Assembly (NCBI RefSeq): GCF_900177655.1
Contig: NZ_FXWK01000001.1
Coordinates: 868,001 to 932,000 of the forward strand
DNA from: Devosia lucknowensis
GTDB lineage: Bacteria; Pseudomonadota; Alphaproteobacteria; Rhizobiales; Devosiaceae
DNA: 64,000 nucleotides
Direction: 5' to 3'
Positions 1-8,641 of this stretch are shown one piece after another; the first letter of the stretch is position 1, and each line of letters opens with the position of its first letter. A program made the position numbers and the translations under genes. The notes under the pieces were generated by a model. The model was not told the DNA's origin, searched no databases, and saw only the letters and a program-made list of their open reading frames with translations.

Positions 1-584
<584 letters not shown>

Positions 585-604
585 TCGTCCGACTGGGACA
601 TGAG

Positions 605-632
605 GGCCGGTGGCGAAAGCCGCCGGCCTTTT
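605..632 (+). terminator. Intrinsic terminator after the oxidoreductase gene
   Basis: A 10-bp stem (605-614 with 619-628, one G-U pair) closes a GAAA tetraloop and is followed directly by TTTT. It lies between the convergent oxidoreductase and TraB/GumN genes and separates their transcripts. Confidence 0.85.
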
Positions 633-1496
633 CTATTGCACGCGCCGGCTCGAAAAGCCTCGGTCTTCCAGCAGCTTGACGACGCTGACGTCGCCCGCGA
701 GATGCGCTGCGCCAACGACCAGCAGGGCGCTCTCGTTCTCGGCCAGCATCTGTTCGATCTGCTCCACCCAGTTGTGGTTGCGCTCGTCGATCAGCAGCTC
801 GACCATGCCCTCGTCATAGCCACCCATCTGTTCGGCAAACACCGCCCCCAGTTCCTCTGGCTGGCCGGCCGCCCAGGCCGCGACCATCTCGTCGATGTCG
901 CTTTCCATGACGTCGAGCGTATCGAGGGTGGCGCGCAGCATGCTGATCTGTTCGTCCGTCGTGCCGCCGGCGAGAAATCCCAATTGTTCTTCGGCGGTTT
1001 CGAGGAAGCCCTGGCGCTCGCGCGGGAGTTCGGCCAGCAGCACGGACTCCACGCCCAGCGCCGCGTCAAAGCCGGAATACATCAGCGGGCCCATCGACAA
1101 CGTCGTCGCGGCCATCCATGGCTTCATGGTGAGCAGCGAAGCCATCGGGATGTTGTAGAGCGCTGCCGCTTCGCGCACGCGCCGGGTCAGCTTCGGCCCC
1201 ACGATCTCGCTCAGCAGCGTACCGTCCCGGTTGAAGCCCAGCTCGAAGGTCAGCGGCGTGATCAGCATTTGTGCTTCGGGGCCGATATCGGTCTCGAAAT
1301 AGACCTTGTCCACCTTGGACATGACCTTCTCGAAAGCCGAACTGCGCCACTCGGTATCGGCCCGCAGCATGTGCACCGAACCGAAGAGCCAGACCGAGCT
1401 ATCCTCGTCGCTGACCTGCCAGAGGGCAGGGGCGGCCAGCGCGGGTACGGTGGGGGCAAGGCAGGCCATCAGGCCAAAAAGCAAACGAGACAGCAT
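633..1496 (-). CDS. TraB/GumN family protein with signal peptide
   Basis: Secreted or periplasmic protein of the TraB/GumN (Tiki-like) family, about 287 residues. The ATG at 1496 is preferred: it follows AGGAAACAAAC and starts a clean signal peptide (MLSRLLFGLMACLAP, then an ALAAP-like cleavage region). A TTG 13 codons upstream would disrupt the signal. The two family signature motifs are present: GSVH near the N terminus (WLFGSVHMLR) and GAAHL near the C terminus (LLVVGAAHLAGD). Related eukaryotic proteins are thought to be metal-dependent proteases, but the bacterial function is not established. It converges on the oxidoreductase gene and stands alone on its strand. Confidence 0.85.
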   Translation of the reverse strand: MLSRLLFGLMACLAPTVPALAAPALWQVSDEDSSVWLFGSVHMLRADTEWRSSAFEKVMSKVDKVYFETDIGPEAQMLITPLTFELGFNRDGTLLSEIVGPKLTRRVREAAALYNIPMASLLTMKPWMAATTLSMGPLMYSGFDAALGVESVLLAELPRERQGFLETAEEQLGFLAGGTTDEQISMLRATLDTLDVMESDIDEMVAAWAAGQPEELGAVFAEQMGGYDEGMVELLIDERNHNWVEQIEQMLAENESALLVVGAAHLAGDVSVVKLLEDRGFSSRRVQ

Positions 1497-1535
1497 GTTT
1501 GTTTCCTGGTGGTCGATGTCGCATCGTACCGCCAA

Positions 1536-1565
1536 TAAACAAAGCGCCGCAATGTCTTGCGGCGC
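1536..1565 (-). terminator. Intrinsic terminator after the NDUFS4-like gene
   Basis: A perfect 9-bp stem (1544-1552 with 1557-1565) has a 4-nt loop. Read on the minus strand it is followed by TTTGTTTATT, a good U-tract. It lies 27 bases beyond the stop of the complex I subunit gene. Confidence 0.8.
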
Positions 1566-1591
1566 CCGAATGCATCACGATGAACGGAACC

Positions 1592-1897
1592 TTAGTGGGT
1601 CCAGGGGGTCTTTCGATCAGAACGGAAATTGTCCGGATAGCTCACGCGCTTGGGGGTGGCATCATGGGCCGGCTGCACCGAATAGGGAATGCCGTTGCGC
1701 TGCGCATAGGCCTCGGCTTCTTCCAGCGTCTCGAAGGACAGGCGAATCTGCTGGCTCATGTCCGAGCTGCTCGTATAGCCCATCAGCGGGTCGATGCTGC
1801 GCGCCGAGGTCGCCTCATGCACCAGCACCCATTGCTTGGACTTGCCCTTGCCGGACTGCATTGCATTGCGGGCTGGGCGATAGATACGGGCGGTCAT
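1592..1897 (-). CDS. NADH dehydrogenase accessory subunit, NDUFS4-like (ETC complex I conserved region)
   Basis: Protein of 101 residues matching the ETC complex I subunit family (NDUFS4, 18-kDa/AQDQ subunit). It has the recognisable opening MTARIYRPARNAMQSGKGKS, a central VLVHEATSARSIDPLMGYTSS block with the family's D-P-L-M-G-[YW] motif, the FETLEEAEAYAQRNGIPY helix-strand, and a C-terminal YPDNF segment. In mitochondria NDUFS4 stabilises the NADH-oxidising arm of complex I, and alphaproteobacteria carry it as an extra subunit away from the nuo operon. Here it lies 86 bp downstream of tRNA-Pro on the same strand and ends in its own terminator. Length is normal for the bacterial family. Confidence 0.92.
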   Translation of the reverse strand: MTARIYRPARNAMQSGKGKSKQWVLVHEATSARSIDPLMGYTSSSDMSQQIRLSFETLEEAEAYAQRNGIPYSVQPAHDATPKRVSYPDNFRSDRKTPWTH

Positions 1898-1983
1898 GCA
1901 AAGTCCTCAACACGATGCACAGCACCGGACCGAAAAACGCGACGCGGTTGTCGGTTGATCCGATGCGCCAGGAACAAACGCGA

Positions 1984-2060
1984 TGGTCGGAGTACAAAGA
2001 TTCGAACTTTGGACCCCCGGTTCCCAAAACCGGTGCTCTACCAGGCTGAGCTACACTCCG
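1984..2060 (-). tRNA. tRNA-Pro (anticodon TGG)
   Basis: On the minus strand a complete cloverleaf is visible. The acceptor begins CGGAGTG and pairs with a 3' TACTCCG, discriminator A, and an encoded CCA. The D arm is GTAGCTCAGCCTGGTAGAGC. The anticodon stem CCGGT/ACCGG holds loop TTTGGGA, giving anticodon TGG. The T arm contains GTTCGAATC. It is 77 nt with CCA. Confidence 0.97.
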
Positions 2061-2164
2061 AGATCGCGCCTTTCCGTTAGCCTGTTCGGCTGCAAAGGGC
2101 AAGGCCACTTGCACGCTCATACCCCGACTTGACGAAACTGCGCGCGCCAGTGGACAAGTTCGCC

Positions 2165-2902
2165 ATGTTTGATCTCGAAAAGCCTTGGCCGTTGGGCCTC
2201 GACCGTCGCTCCTGGCCATATTTCCTCGTTGCCGTCGTCGTGGTCCTCGCCATTCTCGCCAGCGTCGATGTTGCGGTCTCGCGCGGTGCGATGGCTTGGC
2301 CAGACACCTGGCGCGCGCCGTTTTTCTTCATCACCGACTACGGCCTGTCCGATTGGGTGCTGATTCCGAGCCTCGCACTGATGATTCTGCTCCGCCTCGC
2401 CATGTTCCCCATGACCGGCATCTGGAAGCAGGCGACGGGCGAACTGGCCATGATTTCGGCCTTCATCTTCCTCGGTGTCGGCGCGCCGGGCCTCTTCACC
2501 AATCTTCTGAAACGGCTTGTCGGTCGGGGGCGTCCACAGGAATTCGACGACGTCGGCGCGTTCTCGTTTCAGAACGTCTTCAACGACTGGACCTTTCAGA
2601 GCTTTCCCAGCGGCCATTCCGCCACGGCGGTGGGCACCGCCTTCGTGGTTGGCTTCCTGTTTCCGCCGCTCTTCCCGGTGCTGCTGGTGATCGGCATCGT
2701 TGTTGCCATATCGCGCGTGCCCGTGGGCATGCATTACCCCACGGACGTCTTTGCAGGCATTCTCGTCGGCATGCTCGGGGCATACCTGGTGCGGAACGTC
2801 TTCGCCCGCCGCAACTGGCTTTTCACGCAGTTGCCCGACGGGCGAATGGTGCTCAAGCCGCTCGATGGGCTGAGCCGTCTGTTTCACCGCGCGCGCGAAT
2901 AG
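2165..2902 (+). CDS. PAP2-family membrane phosphatase
   Basis: Integral membrane phosphatase of the PAP2 / phosphatidic acid phosphatase superfamily. The three-part catalytic signature is intact: KRLVGRGRP (K-x6-R-P), PSGHS, and SRVPVGMHYPTDV (S-R-x5-H-x3-D). Hydrophobic segments flank these motifs. Members dephosphorylate lipid phosphates, undecaprenyl diphosphate or lipid A, on the outer face of the inner membrane. The substrate here is unknown. The ATG at 2165 is chosen over in-frame GTG/TTG codons at 2150 and 2129; none has a convincing ribosome site. The 3' end overlaps the convergent cystathionine beta-lyase gene by 19 bp. Confidence 0.9.
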   Translation: MFDLEKPWPLGLDRRSWPYFLVAVVVVLAILASVDVAVSRGAMAWPDTWRAPFFFITDYGLSDWVLIPSLALMILLRLAMFPMTGIWKQATGELAMISAFIFLGVGAPGLFTNLLKRLVGRGRPQEFDDVGAFSFQNVFNDWTFQSFPSGHSATAVGTAFVVGFLFPPLFPVLLVIGIVVAISRVPVGMHYPTDVFAGILVGMLGAYLVRNVFARRNWLFTQLPDGRMVLKPLDGLSRLFHRARE

Positions 2903-4071
2903 CGGCCCAGCGCGGCTGCCAGATCGGCCTTGAGATCCTCGATGCCCTCGAAGCCGATATGCAGACGGAACAGGTTGCCCGGATCGCTCCAGGGCTGCAC
3001 CGTCCGCGCCGACTTGATCGCCACCGGCAGGCACAGGCTTTCATAGCCGCCCCAGGAAAAGCCCATGGTGAAGAGCTCGAGGTGATCGACGAAGGCGGCA
3101 ACCGCCTCGCGCCGCGCCGGTGCGGCCACGAAGCTGAACAGGCTGCCCGATCCGGTGAAGTCACGCTTCCACAACTGGTGGTCCGGGTGGCTCGGCAGGG
3201 CAGGGTGCAGCACCGCCGTCACCTCGTCCTGCTCCTCAAGCCACGCTGCGATCTCCAGCGCGCGCTCCTGATGCTCCTTCATGCGGATCGCCAGTGTCTT
3301 GAGGCCGCGCGCCACGAGAAACGCTTCGTCGCCGGAGGTGAAGAACCCCAGCAGCGTGCGGATCCGCTCGACATCGGCCCAGGCGTCTTCCGTGGTCGAA
3401 ATCGTGCCGGCGAAGGCGTCGGAATGGCCCACGAACATCTTGGTCGCCGCATGCACGACGATGTCGGCACCCAGCGCGAGCGGCTTGAGATAAAGCGGAC
3501 TGGCCCAGCTGTTGTCGACGATGAGGCGCGCGCCACCGGCATGCGCAGCGGCAGCCAGGGCTGGAATGTCCTGCACCTCGAATGTGAGAGAACCCGGGCT
3601 TTCGGCCAGCACCGCCCGCGTGTTGGGCAGCATCAGGTCGGCAAGCCCTGCGCCGATCCTTGGATCGTAATAGCGGGTGGTGACGCCCATCCGCTCGAGG
3701 AAGCCGTTGGCGAACTTGCGGCCCGGTTCATAGGCGCTGTCCGTGATCAGCAGGTCGTCTCCCGCCTTGAGGCAGGACATCAGCGCGATGGTGATTGCGC
3801 TCAGGCCCGAAGGGACGAGCTTGGTGCGATACGCCCCCTCGAGGGCGGTGACCACCGCCTCGACCGATTCTGTCGTCGGGTTGCCGGCGCGCCCATAAAG
3901 AAAACGCTGCGATTGCGCGTCGAGTTCTGCCAGCGTTTTGAACAGAACAGTAGACCCGCGATAGACCGGAGTGTTGACGAAGCCGAACTGGTCGTCAGGC
4001 GATCGTCCGGCGTGGGTCAGCAGCGTCTCTATTGAAGTATTGCTGGGATTGCCGGTTTGGTGATCATTCAT
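2884..4071 (-). CDS. metC: Cystathionine beta-lyase
   Basis: PLP enzyme of the Cys/Met metabolism family, about 395 residues. It should split cystathionine to homocysteine, pyruvate and ammonia in methionine synthesis, in the cytoplasm. Visible markers are the TPVYRGSTVLF N-terminal region, YGRAGNPTTE, the PLP-stacking region, DNSWASPLYLKPL, and the Schiff-base lysine in HAATKMFVGHSDA. GFFTSGDEAFLVARGLKTL and the C-terminal FSWGGYESL are typical of MetC rather than cystathionine gamma-synthase. The start at 4071 gives the usual length; the open frame runs 34 codons further upstream without family similarity. It diverges from the aap transporter operon. I looked for a SAM-II riboswitch in its leader and did not find one. 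Confidence 0.9.
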   Translation of the reverse strand: MNDHQTGNPSNTSIETLLTHAGRSPDDQFGFVNTPVYRGSTVLFKTLAELDAQSQRFLYGRAGNPTTESVEAVVTALEGAYRTKLVPSGLSAITIALMSCLKAGDDLLITDSAYEPGRKFANGFLERMGVTTRYYDPRIGAGLADLMLPNTRAVLAESPGSLTFEVQDIPALAAAAHAGGARLIVDNSWASPLYLKPLALGADIVVHAATKMFVGHSDAFAGTISTTEDAWADVERIRTLLGFFTSGDEAFLVARGLKTLAIRMKEHQERALEIAAWLEEQDEVTAVLHPALPSHPDHQLWKRDFTGSGSLFSFVAAPARREAVAAFVDHLELFTMGFSWGGYESLCLPVAIKSARTVQPWSDPGNLFRLHIGFEGIEDLKADLAAALGRYSRAR

Positions 4072-4202
4072 ACTAGGCTCGGTGCTCAAAAAGAAATCAA
4101 CTGGGGGCATTTGGCTAATAAAGAGACAGGTTTCCTGACCCAACGCCCCTTCGGCCCTTGACGTTAAAGGCAATAGAGGCTTGCATGCTTAGCAGCATCC
4201 AA

Positions 4203-4258
4203 ATCACCGCACAAAGGTGATGGTGCTCTCGAAGCCGAGGGACCTAGTTTGGCTTCGA
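4203..4258 (+). promoter_or_regulatory. Two tandem hairpins in the 5' leader of aapJ
   Basis: The first hairpin is ATCACC-(7 nt)-GGTGAT at 4203-4221. The second is TCGAAGCC-(14 nt)-GGCTTCGA at 4229-4258, extendable inward by three pairs if G-U is allowed. Both are perfect inverted repeats, 32-88 nt upstream of the aapJ ATG. They could form a leader RNA structure or be protein-binding palindromes. The aapJ ribosome site (AGGAAACAAAAAGG region) lies just downstream. Function is inference. Confidence 0.55.
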
Positions 4259-4290
4259 AACACAGGGTCAGGAAACAAAAAGGCAAATAA

Positions 4291-5307
4291 ATGCAAAAAG
4301 CGCTCGTATCGATCGCAGTCGCGGCCTCGCTGGGCCTCGGCGCGACGGCTGCCCAGGCGGCCATTCTCGATGACGTCAAGGCGAAGGGATATATTCAGTG
4401 CGGCGTGACCGGCGGTGTTCCGGGCTTCTCCGCGCCGGACTCCAACAACGTCTGGACCGGCCTCGAAGTCGACTTCTGCCGTGCCATGGCTGCCGCCATC
4501 TTCAAGGATGCCGACGCCGTTCGCTACACCTCGCTGACCAGCCAGGAGCGTTTCACCGCTCTGTCCGCTGGTGAAATCGATGTCCTGTCGCGGACCACGA
4601 CCTGGACCATGAGCCGCGATACCCAGCTCGGCATCAGCTTCGTCGGCACCATGTTCTATGACGGCCAGGGCTTCATGGTCCGCGAGGCCGACGGCATCGA
4701 GTCCGCTCTGGATCTCTCCGGCGCCGCCATCTGTATCGAGTCCGGTACCACCACCGAGCTCAACGCCGCCGACTACTTCGCTGCCAACGGCATGGACTTC
4801 AACACCGTCGTGTTCGTTGACCAGGACGAAGTCGTGAAGGCCTATGAAGACGGCCGCTGCGACGTCTACACCACCGACTCCTCCGCTCTGGCTGCCGAAC
4901 GCTCCAAGTTCGCCAACCCCGACGATCACGTCATTCTGCCCGAGATCATCTCCAAGGAGCCCCTCGGCCCGGTGGTTCGCGCTGGCGACACCACCTGGTT
5001 CAACATCGCTCGCTGGACCTACTTCGCGCTTCTCGAAGCCGAAGAACTGGGCGTGACCTCGGCCAATGTCGACGAGATGCTGGGTTCTGACAATCCGTCG
5101 ATCAAGCGCCTCCTGGGCGTTGAGGGCGAATTCGGTGCGCCGCTGGGCATCGAGAACGACTGGGGCTACCAGATCGTCAAGCTCGTCGGCAACTACGCCG
5201 AGATCTACGACAAGCACGTCGGTCCGGATACCCCGATTGGCCTGGAGCGCGGCCTGAACGCCCTGTGGCGTGATGGCGGCATCCAGTACGCTCCGCCGAT
5301 CCGCTAA
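4291..5307 (+). CDS. aapJ: General L-amino acid ABC transporter, periplasmic binding protein
   Basis: Periplasmic solute-binding protein (SBP_bac_3 fold), 338 residues, with a signal peptide ending ATAAQA around residue 23. It resembles AapJ of rhizobia, the binding protein of the broad-range general amino acid permease. The amino-acid pocket signature is present: SRDT carrying the carboxylate-binding Arg, ESGTTTELN, and the Asp in DVYTTDSSAL that normally holds the ligand amino group. The C-terminal WFNIARWTYFALLEAEELG and the NALWRDGGIQYAPP ending are typical of the AapJ subgroup. It is the first gene of the aapJQMP operon and is followed by a strong internal terminator, which would keep binding protein in excess over membrane components. 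Confidence 0.95.
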   Translation: MQKALVSIAVAASLGLGATAAQAAILDDVKAKGYIQCGVTGGVPGFSAPDSNNVWTGLEVDFCRAMAAAIFKDADAVRYTSLTSQERFTALSAGEIDVLSRTTTWTMSRDTQLGISFVGTMFYDGQGFMVREADGIESALDLSGAAICIESGTTTELNAADYFAANGMDFNTVVFVDQDEVVKAYEDGRCDVYTTDSSALAAERSKFANPDDHVILPEIISKEPLGPVVRAGDTTWFNIARWTYFALLEAEELGVTSANVDEMLGSDNPSIKRLLGVEGEFGAPLGIENDWGYQIVKLVGNYAEIYDKHVGPDTPIGLERGLNALWRDGGIQYAPPIR

Positions 5308-5321
5308 TCTGATCAAACTGA

Positions 5322-5353
5322 CCCGGCGCTCCCTTTGGAGCGCCGGGCTTTTT
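5322..5353 (+). terminator. Intrinsic terminator between aapJ and aapQ
   Basis: A perfect 11-bp GC-rich stem (5322-5332 with 5337-5347) has loop CTTT and is followed by CTTTTT. It sits inside the aap operon, 15 nt after the aapJ stop and 66 nt before aapQ, so it probably acts as a partial terminator. Confidence 0.88.
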
Positions 5354-5418
5354 GTTCTGTCGACTGACACGCTTTCGCGCGTGGTCAGGGGCTTATCGCG
5401 GCCAGGGGACAGCCACTT

Positions 5419-6609
5419 ATGACGACACTCGACACGGGGCAGAAAGTTGCCCCAAGGGCCAATTTTTTCAACGATCCGGTGATCCGCGGGATCATCTATC
5501 AGATCGTTGTGGCCGCGCTGCTCGTCGCCTTTATTTTCTGGATCATCGGGAATACGGCGGCCAATCTCGCAGCGCAAAACAAGACCACCGGTTTCGACTT
5601 CCTCTGGAGAACGGCCGGTTTCGATATCAGTTTCTCGCTTCTGCCATGGTCGCGCGCCTCCTATTATTGGGAAGCGTTCGTGGTGGGGCTGCTCAATACC
5701 TTGCTGGTTGCTGCGATCGGCATCTTCTTTGCCACCATTCTCGGTTTCACCATCGGCATTGCCCGCCTCAGCACGAACTTCATCGTGTCGAGGCTGGCCA
5801 CCGTCTACATCGAGGTGATCCGCAACATCCCGCTGCTGCTGCAGCTGTTCTTCTGGTACTTCGCCGTGCTCAAGGCCATGCCTTCGGTCCGCGAATCCCT
5901 GCAGCTGCCGTTCGATTCCTTTATCAATCAGCGCGGCATCATGGTGCCCAAGCCGATCCCGGATGAGCAGTTCGGGTTGGTGTGGATCGGCATCGCCGTC
6001 GCCATCGCGGCCGTTTTCGTGCTGCGCCGCTGGGCCAAGAAGAGGCTTGAAGCAACGGGACAGCGTTTCCCGGTATTCCTCACCTCCATCGCGCTTCTCG
6101 TCGGCATCACCGTGCTCACCTTCATCGTGAGCGGCGCCAGCGTCGCTTTTGAACCGCCCGTGCTCGAGCGTTTCAATTTCCGCGGCGGCCTCCAGCTTCC
6201 ACCGGAATTTGCGGCACTGGCCTTCGGCCTCACCATCTACACCGCGGCCTTCATCGCCGAGACGGTGCGTGCCGGCATTCTTGCGGTGAACAAGGGACAG
6301 ACCGAGGCGGCCCAGTCTCTGGGTCTCAAGGACAATGACCGCCTGCGTCTCGTCATCGTGCCGCAGGCCATGCGCGTCATCGTTCCGCCGCTGACCAGCC
6401 AGTACCTCAATCTCACCAAGAACTCGTCGCTCGGCGCCGCTATCGGCTATCCCGAGCTCGTCAATGTGTTTGCCGGGACATCGCTCAATCAGACCGGCAG
6501 GGCCATCGAGTGTATCGCCATCACCATGGCGGTCTATCTCATCCTCTCGCTGCTCACGTCGGCGATCATGAACTGGTACAACGGCCGTGTCCGGCTGGTG
6601 GAACGGTAG
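5419..6609 (+). CDS. aapQ: General L-amino acid ABC transporter, permease AapQ
   Basis: Inner-membrane permease of the His/Glu/Gln/Arg ABC family, 396 residues. Like other AapQ proteins it is longer than ordinary amino acid permeases, because the first transmembrane helix is separated from the core by a large loop. The cytoplasmic coupling (EAA) motif appears as GQTEAAQSLGLKDNDRLRLV followed by IVPQAMRVIVPPLTSQYLNL. It should form a heterodimer with AapM and be energised by AapP. It starts 111 nt after aapJ, beyond the internal terminator. aapM begins 9 nt after its stop. Confidence 0.95.
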   Translation: MTTLDTGQKVAPRANFFNDPVIRGIIYQIVVAALLVAFIFWIIGNTAANLAAQNKTTGFDFLWRTAGFDISFSLLPWSRASYYWEAFVVGLLNTLLVAAIGIFFATILGFTIGIARLSTNFIVSRLATVYIEVIRNIPLLLQLFFWYFAVLKAMPSVRESLQLPFDSFINQRGIMVPKPIPDEQFGLVWIGIAVAIAAVFVLRRWAKKRLEATGQRFPVFLTSIALLVGITVLTFIVSGASVAFEPPVLERFNFRGGLQLPPEFAALAFGLTIYTAAFIAETVRAGILAVNKGQTEAAQSLGLKDNDRLRLVIVPQAMRVIVPPLTSQYLNLTKNSSLGAAIGYPELVNVFAGTSLNQTGRAIECIAITMAVYLILSLLTSAIMNWYNGRVRLVER

Positions 6610-6618
6610 GAGGTTGCC

Positions 6619-7746
6619 ATGACAGATATTGGTTACGTCCGCTCCGATCTGGTGGATGCACGACCCGCCCCCTCGAGGACCAGCGGGCCGGTTGCCTGGA
6701 TGCGCAAGAACCTCTTTGCCACCCCGGTCGATACGGTACTCACGGTTTTGGGCATCCTGTTCCTGCTCTGGGTCGTTCCGCCGCTCTACGGCTTCTTCTT
6801 CGGCAATGCCGTCGGGCCCAATGGCACGGTGGAAGAGTGCCGCATGGAAAATGCCGGCGCCTGCTGGGCCTACATCGCGTCGGAGATGGAGTTCTTCATC
6901 TACGGCTTTTACGACATCCCCGAGCAATGGCGGCCGAACATCGTCTTTGCCTTGGGAGCGCTGCTCCTGGTGCCGCTGCTGATCCCGAAAGTGCCGTTCA
7001 AGCGGACCAACGCTTTCCTGTTCCTCGTGGTCTACCCGATCGTCACCTACTTCCTGCTTGCAGGCGGTGTGTTCGGTCTGCGGGAAATCCCGACCGAAAA
7101 ATGGGGCGGCCTCCTGGTCACTCTCATCATCTCGGTTGTCGGCATCACGCTGTCCTTCCCGCTCGGTGTCATCCTGGCACTCGGCAGGCAGTCGCAATTG
7201 CCGATTATCAAGACGGTCTGCGTGGCCTTCATCGAACTGATCCGGGCGGTGCCGCTGATCACCATCCTGTTCATGGCGTCGATCATGCTGCCGCTGTTCA
7301 TGCCGCAGGGGACGACAGTGGACAAGTTCCTGCGGGCGCTCGTGGGCGTGACGCTCTTCACCTCGGCCTACGTTGCCGAAGTGGTGCGCGGCGGTCTGCA
7401 GGCAATTCCGCGCGGGCAATACGAGGCGGCGGCGTCTCTTGGCCTGGGCTACTGGAAACGGATGTGGTTCATCATCCTGCCCCAGGCGCTCAAGCACGTC
7501 ATCCCGGGCATCGTGAACAACTTCATTGCTTTGTTCAAAGACACGTCGCTCGTCTACATCGTCGGCATGAAAGACCTGCTCGAAGCGGTCAAGACCAAGA
7601 ACGACTCCGCCCTCGAGTGGCAGTCTGCCAATACGGCGACCACCGGCTACATCTTCGCCGCCATGGTCTTCTGGGTCTTCTGCTTCGGCATGTCTCGCTA
7701 CTCCATCTACATGGAGCACCGGCTCAACACTGGCTACAAGAGGTAG
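6619..7746 (+). CDS. aapM: General L-amino acid ABC transporter, permease AapM
   Basis: Second permease of the Aap transporter, 375 residues. A strong AGGAGG site precedes the ATG. After an N-terminal helix comes a long periplasmic loop with several Cys residues ([12 protein letters not shown]), then a membrane core. The EAA loop reads [17 protein letters not shown] followed by [19 protein letters not shown]. It should pair with AapQ in the inner membrane. aapP starts 4 nt after its stop, so AapQ, AapM and AapP are translated from one mRNA. Confidence 0.95.
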   Translation: MTDIGYVRSDLVDARPAPSRTSGPVAWMRKNLFATPVDTVLTVLGILFLLWVVPPLYGFFFGNAVGPNGTVEECRMENAGACWAYIASEMEFFIYGFYDIPEQWRPNIVFALGALLLVPLLIPKVPFKRTNAFLFLVVYPIVTYFLLAGGVFGLREIPTEKWGGLLVTLIISVVGITLSFPLGVILALGRQSQLPIIKTVCVAFIELIRAVPLITILFMASIMLPLFMPQGTTVDKFLRALVGVTLFTSAYVAEVVRGGLQAIPRGQYEAAASLGLGYWKRMWFIILPQALKHVIPGIVNNFIALFKDTSLVYIVGMKDLLEAVKTKNDSALEWQSANTATTGYIFAAMVFWVFCFGMSRYSIYMEHRLNTGYKR

Positions 7747-7750
7747 CTCA

Positions 7751-8551
7751 ATGTCTCAGGTTTCCGAAACCACCGTTGATCGCGAGATCGACACCAGCCA
7801 TATGCAGGTCTCCAAGACCGACGTGGCCATCGACGTCATCAACATGCACAAGTGGTATGGTGACTTCCACGTCCTGCGCGACATCAACCTCAAGGTGATG
7901 AAGGGCGAGCGCATTGTCATCGCCGGGCCGTCCGGCTCCGGCAAGTCGACGCTCATCCGCTGCATCAACCGCCTCGAGGAGCATCAGGAAGGGCAGATCA
8001 TCGTCAATGGGACGGAACTGACCGCCGACCTCAAGCGCATCGATGAGGTGCGCCGCGAAGTCGGCATGGTGTTCCAGCACTTCAATCTGTTCCCCCACCT
8101 GACCATTCTGCAGAACTTGACCCTGGCGCCCATCTGGGTGCGCGGCGTTCCCAAGGCAGAGGCCGAGACGACCGCCATGCACTACCTCGAACGGGTGAAA
8201 ATCCCCGAGCAGGCGAACAAGTATCCGGGGCAGCTTTCCGGTGGCCAGCAGCAGCGTGTCGCCATTGCCCGGTCGCTCTGCATGCAGCCCCAGATCATGC
8301 TGTTCGACGAGCCGACGTCGGCGCTTGACCCTGAAATGGTCAAGGAAGTGCTCGAAGTCATGATCAGCCTTGCCGAGGACGGCATGACCATGATCTGCGT
8401 GACCCACGAAATGGGCTTCGCGCGTCAGGTCGCCAACCGCGTTATCTTCATGGATCAGGGCCAGATCATCGAGCAGAACGAGCCGGAAGCGTTCTTCTCC
8501 AACCCGCAGCATGAACGCACCAAGCTCTTCCTGAGCCAGATTCTGCACTGA
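7751..8551 (+). CDS. aapP: General L-amino acid ABC transporter, ATP-binding protein AapP
   Basis: ABC ATPase of 266 residues that powers uptake through AapQM. All nucleotide-binding motifs are intact: Walker [11 protein letters not shown]-loop [12 protein letters not shown], signature LSGGQQQR, Walker B IMLFDEP, D-loop SALD and switch His in VTHEMGFAR. The family is the polar amino acid (GlnQ/HisP) type. A second in-frame Met at residue 18 is possible, but the first start sits close to aapM and has a GAGGTA-like site. A clear terminator 33 nt downstream closes the operon. Confidence 0.96.
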   Translation: MSQVSETTVDREIDTSHMQVSKTDVAIDVINMHKWYGDFHVLRDINLKVMKGERIVIAGPSGSGKSTLIRCINRLEEHQEGQIIVNGTELTADLKRIDEVRREVGMVFQHFNLFPHLTILQNLTLAPIWVRGVPKAEAETTAMHYLERVKIPEQANKYPGQLSGGQQQRVAIARSLCMQPQIMLFDEPTSALDPEMVKEVLEVMISLAEDGMTMICVTHEMGFARQVANRVIFMDQGQIIEQNEPEAFFSNPQHERTKLFLSQILH

Positions 8552-8583
8552 CCGGTCGAAAGGCCGTCCAAACAAATTAGCAG

Positions 8584-8616
8584 GGGGTCGAGCCGGTGTC
8601 GGCTTGACCCCTTTTT
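8584..8616 (+). terminator. Intrinsic terminator after aapP
   Basis: An 11-bp stem (8584-8594 with 8601-8611, one G-U pair) with a 6-nt loop is followed by TTTTT. It ends the aapJQMP operon and runs right up to the first possible ATG of the next gene at 8618. Confidence 0.88.
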
Positions 8617-8641
8617 CATGGCTGCCAATATGGACGGCAGA

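Noticed and set aside
4072..4200. SAM-II riboswitch in front of metC
   Set aside because: Such elements occur before methionine genes in this class, so I looked for the conserved stem and GCTAAA pseudoknot core. Only isolated words match and the pairing does not form.
4204..7719. Very long open frame antisense to the aap operon
   Set aside because: It mirrors the codon pattern of well-supported genes on the plus strand, has a Glu/Arg/His-rich composition without domains, and no ribosome site. It is a GC-bias shadow. The same holds for other long antisense frames at 2185-4035, 32486-35125, 36492-38123 and 22849-24717.
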